Program-made: the position numbers and the translations under genes
Notes under the pieces: generated by a model
Seen by the model: only the letters and a program-made list of their open reading frames with translations
Databases searched by the model: none
Told to the model about the DNA's origin: nothing
Source: Pseudomonas brassicacearum
GTDB taxonomy: Bacteria; Pseudomonadota; Gammaproteobacteria; Pseudomonadales; Pseudomonadaceae
DNA length: 64,000 nt
Direction of reading: 5' to 3'
Assembly: GCF_009601685.2 (NCBI RefSeq)
Contig: NZ_CP045701.2
Coordinates: forward strand, 6,138,001-6,202,000
In this document: positions 1-11,469 of the stretch, in pieces
Position numbering within the stretch: position 1 is the stretch's first letter
Layout of the letters: each line of letters starts with the position of its first letter

Positions 1-1023
1 CGAGGCTTTTTCGGCGAAGTCCGCCGGCAGCTCGCCGCTGAGGCGACGCACCAGTTCATTGGCCAGCTCAGGGAATTCGGCGGAATACGCGGCGAAGCGC
101 TGATCCCATTCGGCCTCGAGCGCGCGGCCTTTTTCCTTGGCATCCCATTCGGCATAGATGTCGGCCGGGATTTCGAACGGGCCGTGGTTCCACTTCAGTG
201 CGGCGCGGGTCAGGGCGATTTCCTCGGCACCCAGTGGTGCGCCGTGGCAGTCTTCCTTGCCTTGTTTGTTCGGCGAGCCGAAACCGATGGTGGTCTTGCA
301 GCAGATCAGGGTCGGCTGGGCGCTTTTGCGGGCCGTCTCGATGGCGGTCTTGATCTCTTCCGGATCGTGGCCGTCGACGTTGCGGATCACCAGCCAGTTG
401 TAGGCTTCGAAGCGCTTGGGGGTGTCGTCGGTGAACCAGCCTTCGACTTCGCCATCGATGGAGATGCCGTTGTCGTCATAGAAGGCGATCAGCTTGTCCA
501 GGCCCAGGGTGCCGGCCAGGGAGGCGACTTCATGGGAAATGCCTTCCATCATGCAGCCATCACCCAGGAATACGTAGGTGTGGTGATCGACGACGTTATG
601 GCCTGGGCGGTTGAATTGCGCTGCCAGGACTTTTTCCGCCAGGGCAAAGCCCACGGCGTTGGCAAGACCCTGGCCCAATGGACCGGTGGTGGTTTCCACG
701 CCTGGGGTGTAGCCGTATTCCGGGTGGCCCGGGGTGCGACTGTGCAGTTGGCGGAAGTTCTTCAGGTCATCGATCGACAGGTCGTAGCCGGTCAGGTGCA
801 GCAGCGAGTAGATCAACATCGAGCCGTGACCGTTGGACAGTACGAAACGGTCACGGTCGGCAAACGATGGGTTGCTCGGGCTGTGCTTGAGGTAGTCGCG
901 CCAAAGCACCTCGGCGATATCCGCCATACCCATGGGGGCACCGGGATGGCCGCTGTTGGCTTTCTGCACGGCATCCATGCTGAGGGCACGAATGGCATTG
1001 GCACGCTCACGACGGCTGGGCAT
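1..1023 (-). CDS. tkt: Transketolase, N-terminal half (cut by window edge)
   Basis: Thiamine-diphosphate enzyme of the non-oxidative pentose phosphate pathway, moving two-carbon ketol units between sugar phosphates in the cytoplasm. The 341 visible residues start [20 protein letters not shown] and contain the SGHPGAPMG substrate/TPP segment, the [14 protein letters not shown] stretch and the TPP/Mg motif GDGCMMEG followed by DDNGISIDG. The family is about 665 residues, so roughly half lies beyond position 1. The ATG has AGGAGAA-like purines just upstream. It is divergent from the sahR-metK unit, and transketolase beside this regulator and metK is the usual arrangement in Pseudomonas. Identity is certain; only the downstream end is unseen. 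Confidence 0.97.
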   Translation of the reverse strand, partial: MPSRRERANAIRALSMDAVQKANSGHPGAPMGMADIAEVLWRDYLKHSPSNPSFADRDRFVLSNGHGSMLIYSLLHLTGYDLSIDDLKNFRQLHSRTPGHPEYGYTPGVETTTGPLGQGLANAVGFALAEKVLAAQFNRPGHNVVDHHTYVFLGDGCMMEGISHEVASLAGTLGLDKLIAFYDDNGISIDGEVEGWFTDDTPKRFEAYNWLVIRNVDGHDPEEIKTAIETARKSAQPTLICCKTTIGFGSPNKQGKEDCHGAPLGAEEIALTRAALKWNHGPFEIPADIYAEWDAKEKGRALEAEWDQRFAAYSAEFPELANELVRRLSGELPADFAEKAS

Positions 1024-1229
1024 CGCTGTTCTCCTGCGGGTATTGAATCGAGAATGAATAAAACGAAACTGAAAAAGGCGAGCATTTTCCCTCACCCACC
1101 CGCCCCGGGGCAATGACAGATAGTCATCCTTGGGTGTTTTTCCGGTGGATAAAGTCGCATTCGCCAGGTGAAACCTTTCCGCTGATGGCTTGTAGAGTCA
1201 AGCACGGGTTGGGAAGTGCCATTTATCTA

Positions 1230-1255
1230 CCAATATCAAAACTTTTTGATATTGG
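1230..1255. promoter_or_regulatory. Perfect 26-nt palindrome, probable SahR operator
   Basis: Two 12-nt arms, CCAATATCAAAA and TTTTGATATTGG, are separated by only CT and form a perfect dyad 38 nt upstream of the sahR ATG. AT-rich dyads of this kind are typical ArsR-family operators, and SahR regulators of the SAM/SAH cycle are predicted by comparative genomics to autoregulate together with metK. What I see is the palindrome; its binding by the adjacent gene product is inferred. There is no poly-T run suggesting a terminator instead. Confidence 0.7.
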
Positions 1256-1293
1256 ACTTGCGGGGTTCCAGTCCCCTCACTAGACTGCCGCAC

Positions 1294-2289
1294 ATGAACT
1301 TACCTGCGCCTTCCATTCGCCATGACGACTGCGATGAGCTGGCGGCCCTTTGCAAGGCCGGCGGCGATCCGTTGCGGCTCAATGTATTGCGCGCCCTGGC
1401 CAACGATTCGTTCGGCGTGCTGGAGCTGGCGCAGATCTTCGGCATCGGTCAGTCCGGCATGAGCCACCACCTCAAGGTCCTGGCCCAGGCCGACCTGGTG
1501 GCGACCCGCCGCGAAGGCAACGCCATTTTCTATCGCCGCGCCCTGCCCCACACCGACCTGCTGGGCGGCAAGCTGCACGCCGCGCTGCTGGACGAAGTGG
1601 ACGCGCTGAACCTGCCGACGGACGTGCAGGCTCGCATCGCCCAGGTACACGGGCAACGGGCCGCCGCCAGCCAGGACTTCTTCGCACGGGTCGCCGAGAA
1701 GTTTCGCGCCCAGCAAGACCTGATCGCGGGATTGCCGCAATACCGCGAAAGCGTCGTGGCGCTGCTCGACAAACTAAGCTTCGAACCCACGGCCACGGCG
1801 ATCGAAGTCGGCCCCGGCGATGGCGCCTTTCTGCCAGAGCTGGCACAACGTTTCAGCCAGGTGACGGCGCTGGACAACAGCCCGGCCATGCTCGAGCTGG
1901 CGCGCCAGGTGTGTGAACGCGAGGCCCTGGCTAACGTCAGCCTGCAACTGGCCGATGCACTGGATGGCATGAGCCTGCAGGCCGACTGCGTGGTATTGAA
2001 CATGGTGCTGCATCATTTCGCCGCGCCGGCCGATGCCCTCAGGCACATGGCCGGCCTGCTGCAACCGGGCGGCAGCTTGCTGGTGACCGAGTTATGCAGC
2101 CACAACCAGAGCTGGGCCAGGGAGGCCTGTGGCGATCTCTGGCTCGGCTTTGAACAGGACGACCTGGCCCGCTGGGCCACCGCTGCGGGCCTCGTGCCCG
2201 GGGAAAGCCTCTATGTAGGCTTACGTAATGGTTTCCAGATCCAGGTTCGCCACTTTCAGCGGCCCACTGGCGACACTCACCAACGGTAA
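1294..2289 (+). CDS. sahR: ArsR-family regulator fused to SAM-dependent methyltransferase domain (SahR type)
   Basis: A 331-residue two-domain protein. Residues about 10-95 are an ArsR winged helix (LNVLRALAN, then recognition-helix segment GQSGMSHHLKVL and wing ATRREGNAIFYRR). Residues about 165-320 are a class I methyltransferase fold with the SAM motif EVGPGDGAFLPELA and LNMVLHHF. It lacks the paired metal-binding cysteines of SmtB/ArsR sensors, so it probably senses SAM or SAH through the C-terminal domain. Known SahR proteins repress methionine-cycle genes when SAH is low. An earlier in-frame GTG at 1216 would place the operator inside the gene, so I chose the ATG at 1294, although its ribosome-binding site is weak. 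metK follows 19 nt later. Confidence 0.85.
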   Translation: MNLPAPSIRHDDCDELAALCKAGGDPLRLNVLRALANDSFGVLELAQIFGIGQSGMSHHLKVLAQADLVATRREGNAIFYRRALPHTDLLGGKLHAALLDEVDALNLPTDVQARIAQVHGQRAAASQDFFARVAEKFRAQQDLIAGLPQYRESVVALLDKLSFEPTATAIEVGPGDGAFLPELAQRFSQVTALDNSPAMLELARQVCEREALANVSLQLADALDGMSLQADCVVLNMVLHHFAAPADALRHMAGLLQPGGSLLVTELCSHNQSWAREACGDLWLGFEQDDLARWATAAGLVPGESLYVGLRNGFQIQVRHFQRPTGDTHQR

Positions 2290-2308
2290 CTTGTAGGAAA
2301 ACATCGAG

Positions 2309-3499
<1,191 letters not shown>

Positions 3500-3514
3500 T
3501 ACCCGCGTGTAAAG

Positions 3515-3552
3515 AAAAAGCCCCTGGCGACTGGGTCGTCAGGGGCTTTTTC
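3515..3552 (+). terminator. Rho-independent terminator of sahR-metK
   Basis: GC-rich stem AAAAAGCCCCTGGCGAC / GTCGTCAGGGGCTTTTT beginning 16 nt after the metK stop codon, ending in a T run. The A run on the other side makes it potentially bidirectional. Confidence 0.9.
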
Positions 3553-3618
3553 ATGCCAGGTGCTTGGCTACTCAGAGGGTAAAGTCATGCCAGGCTCTTG
3601 TGGCGAGAGAATTTATCT

Positions 3619-3704
3619 GTGGGAGCAAGGCTTGCCCGCGATGAAAACAACGCGGTTGCTGCGGTAACGAGGCGCCTGTGTCGCGAGCAAGCCTTGCTCC
3701 CAAA
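3619..3704. repeat. Inverted pair of REP elements
   Basis: GTGGGAGCAAGGCTTGCCCGCGAT faces TCGCGAGCAAGCCTTGCTCCCA about 40 nt later, the usual Pseudomonas REP doublet in a convergent intergenic space (metK and the LysE gene end towards each other). Confidence 0.85.
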
Positions 3705-3723
3705 AACCCCCTCGCCATGGCGC

Positions 3724-4344
3724 TCATGATCGCCGTGCCACCAGCAAAAACGAAGCCGCACTGGCCAGCAGTCCCGCGCACATCCGATTGAACAGGCGCT
3801 TGCCACTGGGACGGGCGAACAACCGCCGCGCGTAAATGCCCATGTAGCAATACAAGCCGATGGCGATGCACTCCAGCGCCAGGAACAAGCCTCCCAGCAC
3901 GGCGAATTGTTGGGTGACGGTGCCTGTACGGTCGACGAATTGCGGCAGGAACGCGGTAAACAACAGGATCGCCTTCGGATTGCCGATCGCCACCAGGAAC
4001 TCCTGGCGCGCCAGGCCGGCCCGGCTCATCGACGCGACCGCGGCTTCGCTGCCGGCCTCAGGCTGGGCCCGCCACAACTGCACAGCCAGATAGAACAGGT
4101 AGCCGGCACCGACGAGCTTGATCCCCAGGAACAACAACTCCGAGGTGTGCAGCACAGCGGTGAGCCCCACCGCTGCCAGGGCGATCATGATCGCAAACGC
4201 CAGCAACCGACCAATGCCGCCACTGCACGCCCGGACGAAGCCATACCGCGAGGCGTTGCTGATGGACAGCAGGTTGTTCGGCCCCGGCGCCATGTTCAGC
4301 GCAAAGCAGGCCGGGATGAAAACAGCGAGTGTCGTCAGTTCCAT
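3724..4344 (-). CDS. LysE/RhtB-family amino-acid exporter
   Basis: Predicted inner-membrane exporter of amino acids or similar metabolites; the substrate cannot be told from sequence. The 206-residue protein begins MELTTLAVFIPACFALNMAP, carries the family N-terminal motif APGPNN, and has about six hydrophobic segments; IGNPKAILLFTAFLPQF is the second conserved motif of the family. An upstream in-frame start would add 21 polar residues, and the chosen ATG has TGGAG at a workable distance. It is a single gene, convergent with metK, and unlinked to the chp locus where chpE, another LysE-type protein, is found in P. aeruginosa. Confidence 0.88.
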   Translation of the reverse strand: MELTTLAVFIPACFALNMAPGPNNLLSISNASRYGFVRACSGGIGRLLAFAIMIALAAVGLTAVLHTSELLFLGIKLVGAGYLFYLAVQLWRAQPEAGSEAAVASMSRAGLARQEFLVAIGNPKAILLFTAFLPQFVDRTGTVTQQFAVLGGLFLALECIAIGLYCYMGIYARRLFARPSGKRLFNRMCAGLLASAASFLLVARRS

Positions 4345-4472
4345 CGGGAGCACTCCAGGCAGAGGCGAATCGAAGGTCCATTCTGCGCCGGTCGTTGACG
4401 AGGACAAGGCACAGTTGCGCGACTAAATCGCCGCGCACTGTACCGCCGCGACTTTGCCAGCAGGCACCGTAA

Positions 4473-6224
<1,752 letters not shown>

Positions 6225-6314
6225 TCCGGACCCCGTGCGGTTGAACCCAAGGGGCAAGCATGCGTTCCAACAGCGCATCGGTCCTGACCGCTCGCGATTT
6301 TTCACGGAGTTGCT

Positions 6315-6710
6315 ATGAATTTCCTGTCCCCCGTTGCCCTGCTGGTGTTATGCAGCGCCATGGCCGCCCCTTTGATGGCGGACGAGCAAACCCCGGAGCT
6401 CACTGGTTGCGCGGCCAAGCGCCAGGGCATCATCAACCAGATCGAACTGGCCAAGTCCCGTGGTAACCAGGACCAGCAGGCCGGCCTGGAAACCGCATTG
6501 AATGAAGTCACCACCCATTGCACCGATGCGTCCTTGCGCAAGGAGCGTGAAAACAAGGTGCTCGATGCAAAACACGAGGTGAGCCGACGTCAGGCCGACC
6601 TGGAAAAGGCCATGAAGAAAGGCGACGCCGAGCGGATCAACAAACGCAAGGACAAGCTCGCGGCCTCCCGCAAGGAACTGCAGGAAGCGGTGGATGAGCT
6701 GGACAAGTGA
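6315..6710 (+). CDS. DUF1090 periplasmic protein (YqjC type)
   Basis: Small exported protein of unknown function. A Sec signal peptide (MNFLSPVALLVLCSAMAAPLMA) precedes about 108 mature residues. Two cysteines (GCAAKRQ and THCTDASL) could form a disulfide. The rest is strongly helical and charged (KERENKVLDAKHEVSRRQAD, then KAMKKGDAERINKRKDKLA), likely coiled coil. This layout and length fit DUF1090. GGAG lies about 8 nt before the ATG. It follows ligB by 90 nt and may share its transcript. Confidence 0.88.
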   Translation: MNFLSPVALLVLCSAMAAPLMADEQTPELTGCAAKRQGIINQIELAKSRGNQDQQAGLETALNEVTTHCTDASLRKERENKVLDAKHEVSRRQADLEKAMKKGDAERINKRKDKLAASRKELQEAVDELDK

Positions 6711-6792
6711 ACATTGAAAGGATCGCAGGTTCCTACAGGCTCAATGCGATCCCCTGCAGGGGCTGGCGAAGCCTGCGATCTTTCAAGCCATG

Positions 6793-7242
6793 TCAATGAT
6801 CCCGAAACTCCTTATGACAGGCACTGCACGCATCCTCGACCTTCTGCACCGCCGGCCCCAGGTAACTGGCCTTGTAGGGTTGGACTTTGCTGGCGGTTAC
6901 CAATTCACCGGTGGCGGCTTCAAGGTTGCGGGCCAGCTCCTGGAAACGCGCCTGCTTTTGCCAGACTTCATCCCGGGCACTGGTGTGGTCTTGCTCACGC
7001 ACTTGCGGGAAGTGTTTCCACGGTTCATGGGAGAGTTGATCCAATTGCGCCGCGCCTTCGGCAAATCGTGCGCCATCGAATGGGACTCGGCCGCGCAACA
7101 TGCCGCCCAACTCTTCGTTGGTCTTGAGCATCTGCTTGAAGATAGCCTTGCGCTGGCCAAGGGGAGAATTGGGATCGACGCCGCCACAGGCGGACAACAT
7201 CAGGCAGGCCAGTACGGCCATGGAAAATCGTTTTACAAACAT
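6793..7242 (-). CDS. c-type cytochrome (c556/c' family), predicted lipoprotein
   Basis: Predicted periplasmic electron carrier or stress-related heme protein. The 149 residues begin MFVKRFSMAVLACLMLSACG, whose LSAC is a good lipobox, so it may be membrane-tethered. The single heme site CSACH lies at the extreme C-terminus, as in the four-helix cytochrome c'/c556 fold; DEVWQKQARFQELARNLEAA is a typical helix. A longer in-frame start at 7356 would bury the lipobox and run into the upstream regulatory region, so I chose the inner ATG. It is divergent from mltA. Confidence 0.85.
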   Translation of the reverse strand: MFVKRFSMAVLACLMLSACGGVDPNSPLGQRKAIFKQMLKTNEELGGMLRGRVPFDGARFAEGAAQLDQLSHEPWKHFPQVREQDHTSARDEVWQKQARFQELARNLEAATGELVTASKVQPYKASYLGPAVQKVEDACSACHKEFRDH

Positions 7243-7367
7243 CTTGGCCTCGGAGCAGGAAACGGCAATTAGTATCCTCGGATCATCGGTAAAGACCAAT
7301 GGCCCTATCAACAATACGGGTTGTTCGAGCGCCTGACTGCCTACGAATGACTGCAAAGGAAATTTTC

Positions 7368-8555
7368 ATGAACAGCCGCATCAAGACCTGGCACAAAGGC
7401 CTGGCATTGGCCCTACCGCTGATCGCACTGTTGGCCGGTTGTAATCGCGGCGAAAAGGTCGAAAAACCTCAGACCCACGCCGTCGCCACCTATGTCAGTG
7501 CACCCTGGGAGGCGTTGCCGTCGGTGTCCGATGCAGACCTGCTGGCCGGTTTCGGTTCCTGGCGCAGTGCCTGCACCCGGCTCAAGGCCGATGCGACCTG
7601 GGGCCCAACCTGCGCGGCAGCAGCCAATGTGCCGCAAACCGCACAGGGTGTACGCAATTTCCTGAAACAGAACCTGGACGTCTATGGCCTGCGCTCGGGC
7701 GACAACAGCCCCAACGGCCTGATTACCGGCTACTACGAACCGGTCTACCCCGGCAGCCTCACCCAGACCGCCACGGCGAATATCCCGGTCTACGGTGTGC
7801 CGGAGGACATGATCATTGTGTCGCTGGACAGCATTTACCCTGAGCTCAAAGGCAAACGCCTGCGTGGCCGCCTCGAAGGCCGGGTGCTCAAGCCATACGA
7901 CGACGCGGCCACCATCGAAACCAACGGGGTGAAGGCACCGGTCATCGCTTGGCTGACCGACCCCATGAACCTGCAATTCCTGCAGATCCAGGGTTCGGGA
8001 CGCATTCGACTCGACGATGGCCGCCAACTGCGCATCGGTTATGCCGACCAGAACGGCCACCCTTATCGGCCTATCGGACGCTGGCTGGTCGAGCAGGGCG
8101 AGCTGAAGAAAGAGGACGTGACCATGGGTACCATCAGTGCCTGGGCCAAGGCCAACCCGAACCGTATTCCCGAATTGCTGGGCAGCAACCCCAGCTACGT
8201 GTTCTTCAACCGTAACCCCGACAGCAACGAAGGCCCGCGAGGCTCGCTGAATGTCCCGCTGACCGCCGGCTACAGCGTGGCGGTGGACCGCAAGGTGATT
8301 CCACTGGGCAGCCTACTCTGGCTATCCACCACGCGCCCCGACGGCAGCGCCTTGAACCGGCCCGTCGCCGCCCAGGACACTGGCGGTGCAATTGCCGGCG
8401 AAGTGCGGGCGGACCTGTTCTGGGGCACTGGCGAGGCGGCCGGGCAACTGGCCGGGGACATGAAACAACAAGGCCAGATCTGGATGCTCTGGCCCAAGGG
8501 CATGGCGTTGCCGCAAGTGCCGCAGGTGGCGAATGCGGTGACCGCCAATCCCTAG
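7368..8555 (+). CDS. mltA: Membrane-bound lytic murein transglycosylase A
   Basis: Cleaves the glycan strands of peptidoglycan at the outer membrane, forming 1,6-anhydromuramic ends during wall turnover. The 395-residue protein has a signal peptide and lipobox LLAGC (Cys25). The MltA barrel contains TGYYEPVYPGS and the 3D domain with catalytic aspartate in AAQDTGGAIAGEVRADLFWG. AAAGGA sits 7 nt before the ATG. It is divergent from the cytochrome gene with a shared 125-nt promoter region and is followed by a perfect REP pair. Confidence 0.96.
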   Translation: MNSRIKTWHKGLALALPLIALLAGCNRGEKVEKPQTHAVATYVSAPWEALPSVSDADLLAGFGSWRSACTRLKADATWGPTCAAAANVPQTAQGVRNFLKQNLDVYGLRSGDNSPNGLITGYYEPVYPGSLTQTATANIPVYGVPEDMIIVSLDSIYPELKGKRLRGRLEGRVLKPYDDAATIETNGVKAPVIAWLTDPMNLQFLQIQGSGRIRLDDGRQLRIGYADQNGHPYRPIGRWLVEQGELKKEDVTMGTISAWAKANPNRIPELLGSNPSYVFFNRNPDSNEGPRGSLNVPLTAGYSVAVDRKVIPLGSLLWLSTTRPDGSALNRPVAAQDTGGAIAGEVRADLFWGTGEAAGQLAGDMKQQGQIWMLWPKGMALPQVPQVANAVTANP

Positions 8556-8579
8556 GAATGGGTTGACCGTGCTTCCGCC

Positions 8580-8672
8580 TTCGCGAGCAAGCCCGCTCCC
8601 ACATTTGATCTCCAATGGACGCAACATTTGTGAGCGACCTGAGATCAGTGTGGGAGCGGGCTTGCTCGCGAA
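8580..8672. repeat. REP doublet with perfect 24-nt arms
   Basis: TTCGCGAGCAAGCCCGCTCC (continuing CACA) at 8580-8603 is exactly complementary to 8649-8672, with a 45-nt spacer. It lies between the convergent mltA and MAPEG genes. Confidence 0.92.
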
Positions 8673-8708
8673 GAGGCCAGTACAGGCGCCTTGATTCAAA
8701 AACCAGGC

Positions 8709-9092
8709 TCAGACCGAAACAAAGAAGAAACTCAAGACCAACCCAGCCCCCACGAACCACACCAGCGAACGCAGGATCGCCCAGTCCGCCAGATAGCAAA
8801 TGATGTAGAGCAGGCGACTGGTGATGAACAGCACCGCCAGCACATTGATGGTCACCAGCTCGGCATTGCCAGCCAGGTGCGCGACGATCACGGCGGCGGC
8901 AAAAAACGGGCTGATTTCGAAGCTGTTCAGTTGCGCAGCGTATGCCCGTCGGGGGGCGCCTTCGAGTGTGTCCAGAAAGTCCCGAGGGTCGTTGTTATCT
9001 GCCAGCCTGTATCGTCCACCGATCTTGGCAATGGCGATGCACAGGTAAGGCAGGATAAAGGCAATCAAAATACACCACAGGGCAACCGTCAT
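8709..9092 (-). CDS. MAPEG-family membrane protein
   Basis: A 127-residue integral membrane protein of the eicosanoid/glutathione (MAPEG) superfamily. Bacterial members are small four-helix proteins, some with glutathione transferase or peroxidase activity; function here is unproven. Visible features are four hydrophobic segments, the loop GAPRRAYAAQLNSFEISPFF with its conserved Asn and Glu, and INVLAVLFITSRLLYIICYL. It is followed upstream by a DMT transporter on the same strand, 52 nt away. Confidence 0.9.
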   Translation of the reverse strand: MTVALWCILIAFILPYLCIAIAKIGGRYRLADNNDPRDFLDTLEGAPRRAYAAQLNSFEISPFFAAAVIVAHLAGNAELVTINVLAVLFITSRLLYIICYLADWAILRSLVWFVGAGLVLSFFFVSV

Positions 9093-9144
9093 TGATGCAG
9101 TTCCTTCTTTGGGTTTTATAGAAAATCGCGAGTTCGGGCGCCGG

Positions 9145-9978
9145 TCAGAACTTCATCACCAGCATGCCAACCAACACCAGCCCGCAGGCTAAGAGCCGCG
9201 GCAAGCCGAAAGGTTCTTTCAAGTAACGCATGCCGAACAGCACCACCAGGATCACGCTGACTTCCCGCAGCGCGGCCGCCTCGGCGATCGAGCCCAGTTG
9301 CATGGCCCACAGCACCAGAGCGTAGCTGAACAATACGCAGAATCCGACCGCCAACCCCAACCGCCACTGCTCACGCCAGAACCGCATGAACGCCGGCCGC
9401 TTGCTCACCAGCGCCAGCAACGGGAACGGCCAGGCACTGAGCAGCGTGACCCAGACCAGGTAATCCAGCGGATGGGACCAGCGCCGCAGAGCGTGGCCGT
9501 CGATAAAGGTGTAGCACCCGATGCACAGACCGATCAGCGCCACCACCGGCAGCATCGACCAGGGCAGCCGCTCGCCACCACCGCCCTGCCACAACAGGCA
9601 AAGCATGCCGAACGGGATCAGCAAAATGCCGATGACCTGCTGGGTCGTCAGGGCTTCACCGGCGAATATAAATGTCAGGGCCAGTACCACCAGCGGCGAC
9701 AGGCCGCGCATCAGTGGATAGACCAACCCCAGGTCACCGACCCGATAAGCCTGGATCAGCAAATAGCGATACAGCAGCTCGAACGCCGCCGACGCCAGGA
9801 TCCACGGCCAGATCTCCAACGGCGGCAACGCCACGAAACCCAGTGCCAACGCGACGAACAGCAAGGCGACGCTGTCCATGCACGCCACCACCAGCAAACG
9901 CTCGCCGCTGAACTTGATCAGCGTATTCCATGCCGCATGCAACAAAGCCGCGACCAACACCAAGGCCGTTGCAAGCAC
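9145..9978 (-). CDS. EamA/DMT-superfamily transporter
   Basis: A 277-residue inner-membrane protein with about ten hydrophobic helices arranged as two EamA repeats (first repeat around HAAWNTLIKFSGERL to LTFIFAGEALTTQQ, second from LPWSMLPVVALIGL to YLKEPFGLPRLLACGLVL). The conserved ending of each repeat, GEALTTQQVIGILLI and KEPFGLPRLLACGLV, is clear. Substrate unknown; relatives export metabolites. It lies directly upstream of the MAPEG gene and may be cotranscribed with it. Confidence 0.9.
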   Translation of the reverse strand: MLATALVLVAALLHAAWNTLIKFSGERLLVVACMDSVALLFVALALGFVALPPLEIWPWILASAAFELLYRYLLIQAYRVGDLGLVYPLMRGLSPLVVLALTFIFAGEALTTQQVIGILLIPFGMLCLLWQGGGGERLPWSMLPVVALIGLCIGCYTFIDGHALRRWSHPLDYLVWVTLLSAWPFPLLALVSKRPAFMRFWREQWRLGLAVGFCVLFSYALVLWAMQLGSIAEAAALREVSVILVVLFGMRYLKEPFGLPRLLACGLVLVGMLVMKF

Positions 9979-10007
9979 GGCACGCTCCTTATCTTGTCCC
10001 CCGCCCC

Positions 10008-10113
10008 GTAGGAGCTGTCGAGTGCAAACGAGGCTGCGATCTTTTGATCTTTCGCTTCAAACTCAATTGTCGGCGGAAAGATCGCAGCCTCGTTTGCACT
10101 CGACAGCTCCTAC
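10008..10113. repeat. Long hairpin repeat (GTAGGAGCTG family) with perfect 37-nt arms
   Basis: The sequence starting GTAGGAGCTGTCGAGTGCAA and running through GCTGCGATCTTT is exactly repeated in inverse at 10077-10113, with a 32-nt loop containing TTTTGATCTTTCGC. It is the best-preserved of several related hairpins in this window (24861, 44210, 53439 and 57161). It lies between divergently transcribed DMT and MFS genes, so it is unlikely to be a simple terminator of either. Confidence 0.9.
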
Positions 10114-10299
10114 AGCTCCTACGCTCAGTAAGGCTCATGAATTGATTGGCTATCGTTTATACTGCAAACCGATCACGCCGCACTCAGTTGCGCATATTCC
10201 TATTCCAATAATCTCGCTGCTGTCCCATTCACTCGAATGGGTGCGCCGGCATGCGTATGCCTGATCCGGGCGTCAAGACTACAGACAGAGACCTTGCGC

Positions 10300-11469
10300 A
10301 TGCCACTCGCCTTGCTTGCTTTGGCCGTCGCCGCTTTCGGCATCGGCACGACTGAATTCGTCATCATGGGCCTGTTGCCCGATGTCGCCCGGGACCTGGC
10401 CGTGAGCATTCCCCAGGCCGGGCTGTTGATTACCGGCTACGCCCTGGGCGTGGTGTTCGGCGCGCCGATCCTGGCGATTGGCACCGCCAACATGCCGCGC
10501 AAGGCCACGCTATTGGGCATGACCCTGATGTTCATCCTCGGCAATGTGCTCTGCGCCCTGGCGCCGAACTACGCCACGCTGATGGCCGCCCGGGTCATTA
10601 CGGCCCTGTGCCACGGAGCGTTCTTTGGCATCGGCTCGGTGGTGGCGGCCGGGTTGGTGGCGCCGAACAAACGGGCCCAGGCGATTGCCATGATGTTCAC
10701 CGGCCTGACCCTGGCAAACGTGCTGGGCGTGCCGTTGGGCACGGCCTTGGGTCAATACGCCGGTTGGCGTTCGACGTTCTGGGCGGTATCGGTGATCGGC
10801 GTGATCGCCGCCATCGCCCAATGGGTCTGGCTGCCCAGGGAAATCCCCATGGACAAAGCCAACCTGGCCAGCGAGTTCAAGGTGCTGGGCAAGGTCAACG
10901 TGTTACTCGCCCTGGGCATGAGCGTACTGGCCTCCACCAGTTTGTTCAGCGTGTTCACTTACATCGCGCCGATCCTGCAGGACATCACCGGTGTCAGCCC
11001 CCACGGCATCACCGTCATGTTGCTGTTGTTTGGCGTCGGCCTGACGGCGGGCAGTTTCCTCGGCGGGCGCCTGGCGGACCGGCGCCTGCTGCCTTCACTG
11101 GTGGCCATGGCCCTGGCCGTGGTGCTGGTGCTGGCGGCGTTCAGCCAGACCAGCCAATCGGTGATCCCGGCGGCGATCACCCTGGTGCTATGGGGCATCT
11201 TCGCCTTCGCCCTGTGCCCGATCCTGCAACTGCTGATCATCGACCAGGCCCATGAAGCACCCAACCTCGGCTCGACCCTGAACCAGAGTGCCTTCAATCT
11301 GGGCAACGCGGCAGGGGCGTGGATGGGTGGGCTAGTAGTGGCCAGTGGTGCCGACCTGGCGGATCTGCCGTGGACCGGGGCCCTGGTGGGCGGGCTAACC
11401 GTACTGGCCGCGCTGTATTTTATTTATCGCCAGCGTCATCTCGGCGCTGCGGCAAGCCTTGCCGACTGA
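10300..11469 (+). CDS. MFS transporter (drug/sugar efflux, AraJ/YdhP-like)
   Basis: A 389-residue inner-membrane transporter with twelve hydrophobic segments. The N-terminal TM1 motif AAFGIGTTEFVIMGLLPDVA is typical of the DHA1 efflux branch, and LGGRLADRRLLPSLVAM is the loop 2/3-type motif in the second half. Members export drugs, sugars or nucleosides by proton antiport; specificity is not readable. I chose the ATG at 10300 over one 63 nt upstream because it begins the first helix as in relatives. Its last 50 nt overlap the end of the convergent formate/nitrite transporter gene. Confidence 0.9.
   Translation: MPLALLALAVAAFGIGTTEFVIMGLLPDVARDLAVSIPQAGLLITGYALGVVFGAPILAIGTANMPRKATLLGMTLMFILGNVLCALAPNYATLMAARVITALCHGAFFGIGSVVAAGLVAPNKRAQAIAMMFTGLTLANVLGVPLGTALGQYAGWRSTFWAVSVIGVIAAIAQWVWLPREIPMDKANLASEFKVLGKVNVLLALGMSVLASTSLFSVFTYIAPILQDITGVSPHGITVMLLLFGVGLTAGSFLGGRLADRRLLPSLVAMALAVVLVLAAFSQTSQSVIPAAITLVLWGIFAFALCPILQLLIIDQAHEAPNLGSTLNQSAFNLGNAAGAWMGGLVVASGADLADLPWTGALVGGLTVLAALYFIYRQRHLGAAASLAD

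Noticed and set aside
184..1116. Open frame on the plus strand over transketolase
   Set aside because: The minus strand encodes the conserved TPP-binding half of transketolase.
3724..4344. LysE-family gene as chpE of the Pil-Chp system
   Set aside because: It lies 31 kb from chpC, between metK and ligB, and LysE-type exporters are numerous in Pseudomonas.
6727..6785. Further copy of the GTAGGAGCTG hairpin after the DUF1090 gene
   Set aside because: Only degenerate half-sites (GGTTCCTACAGGCTC, GCTGGCGAAGCCTGCGATC) remain; not enough to call an element.
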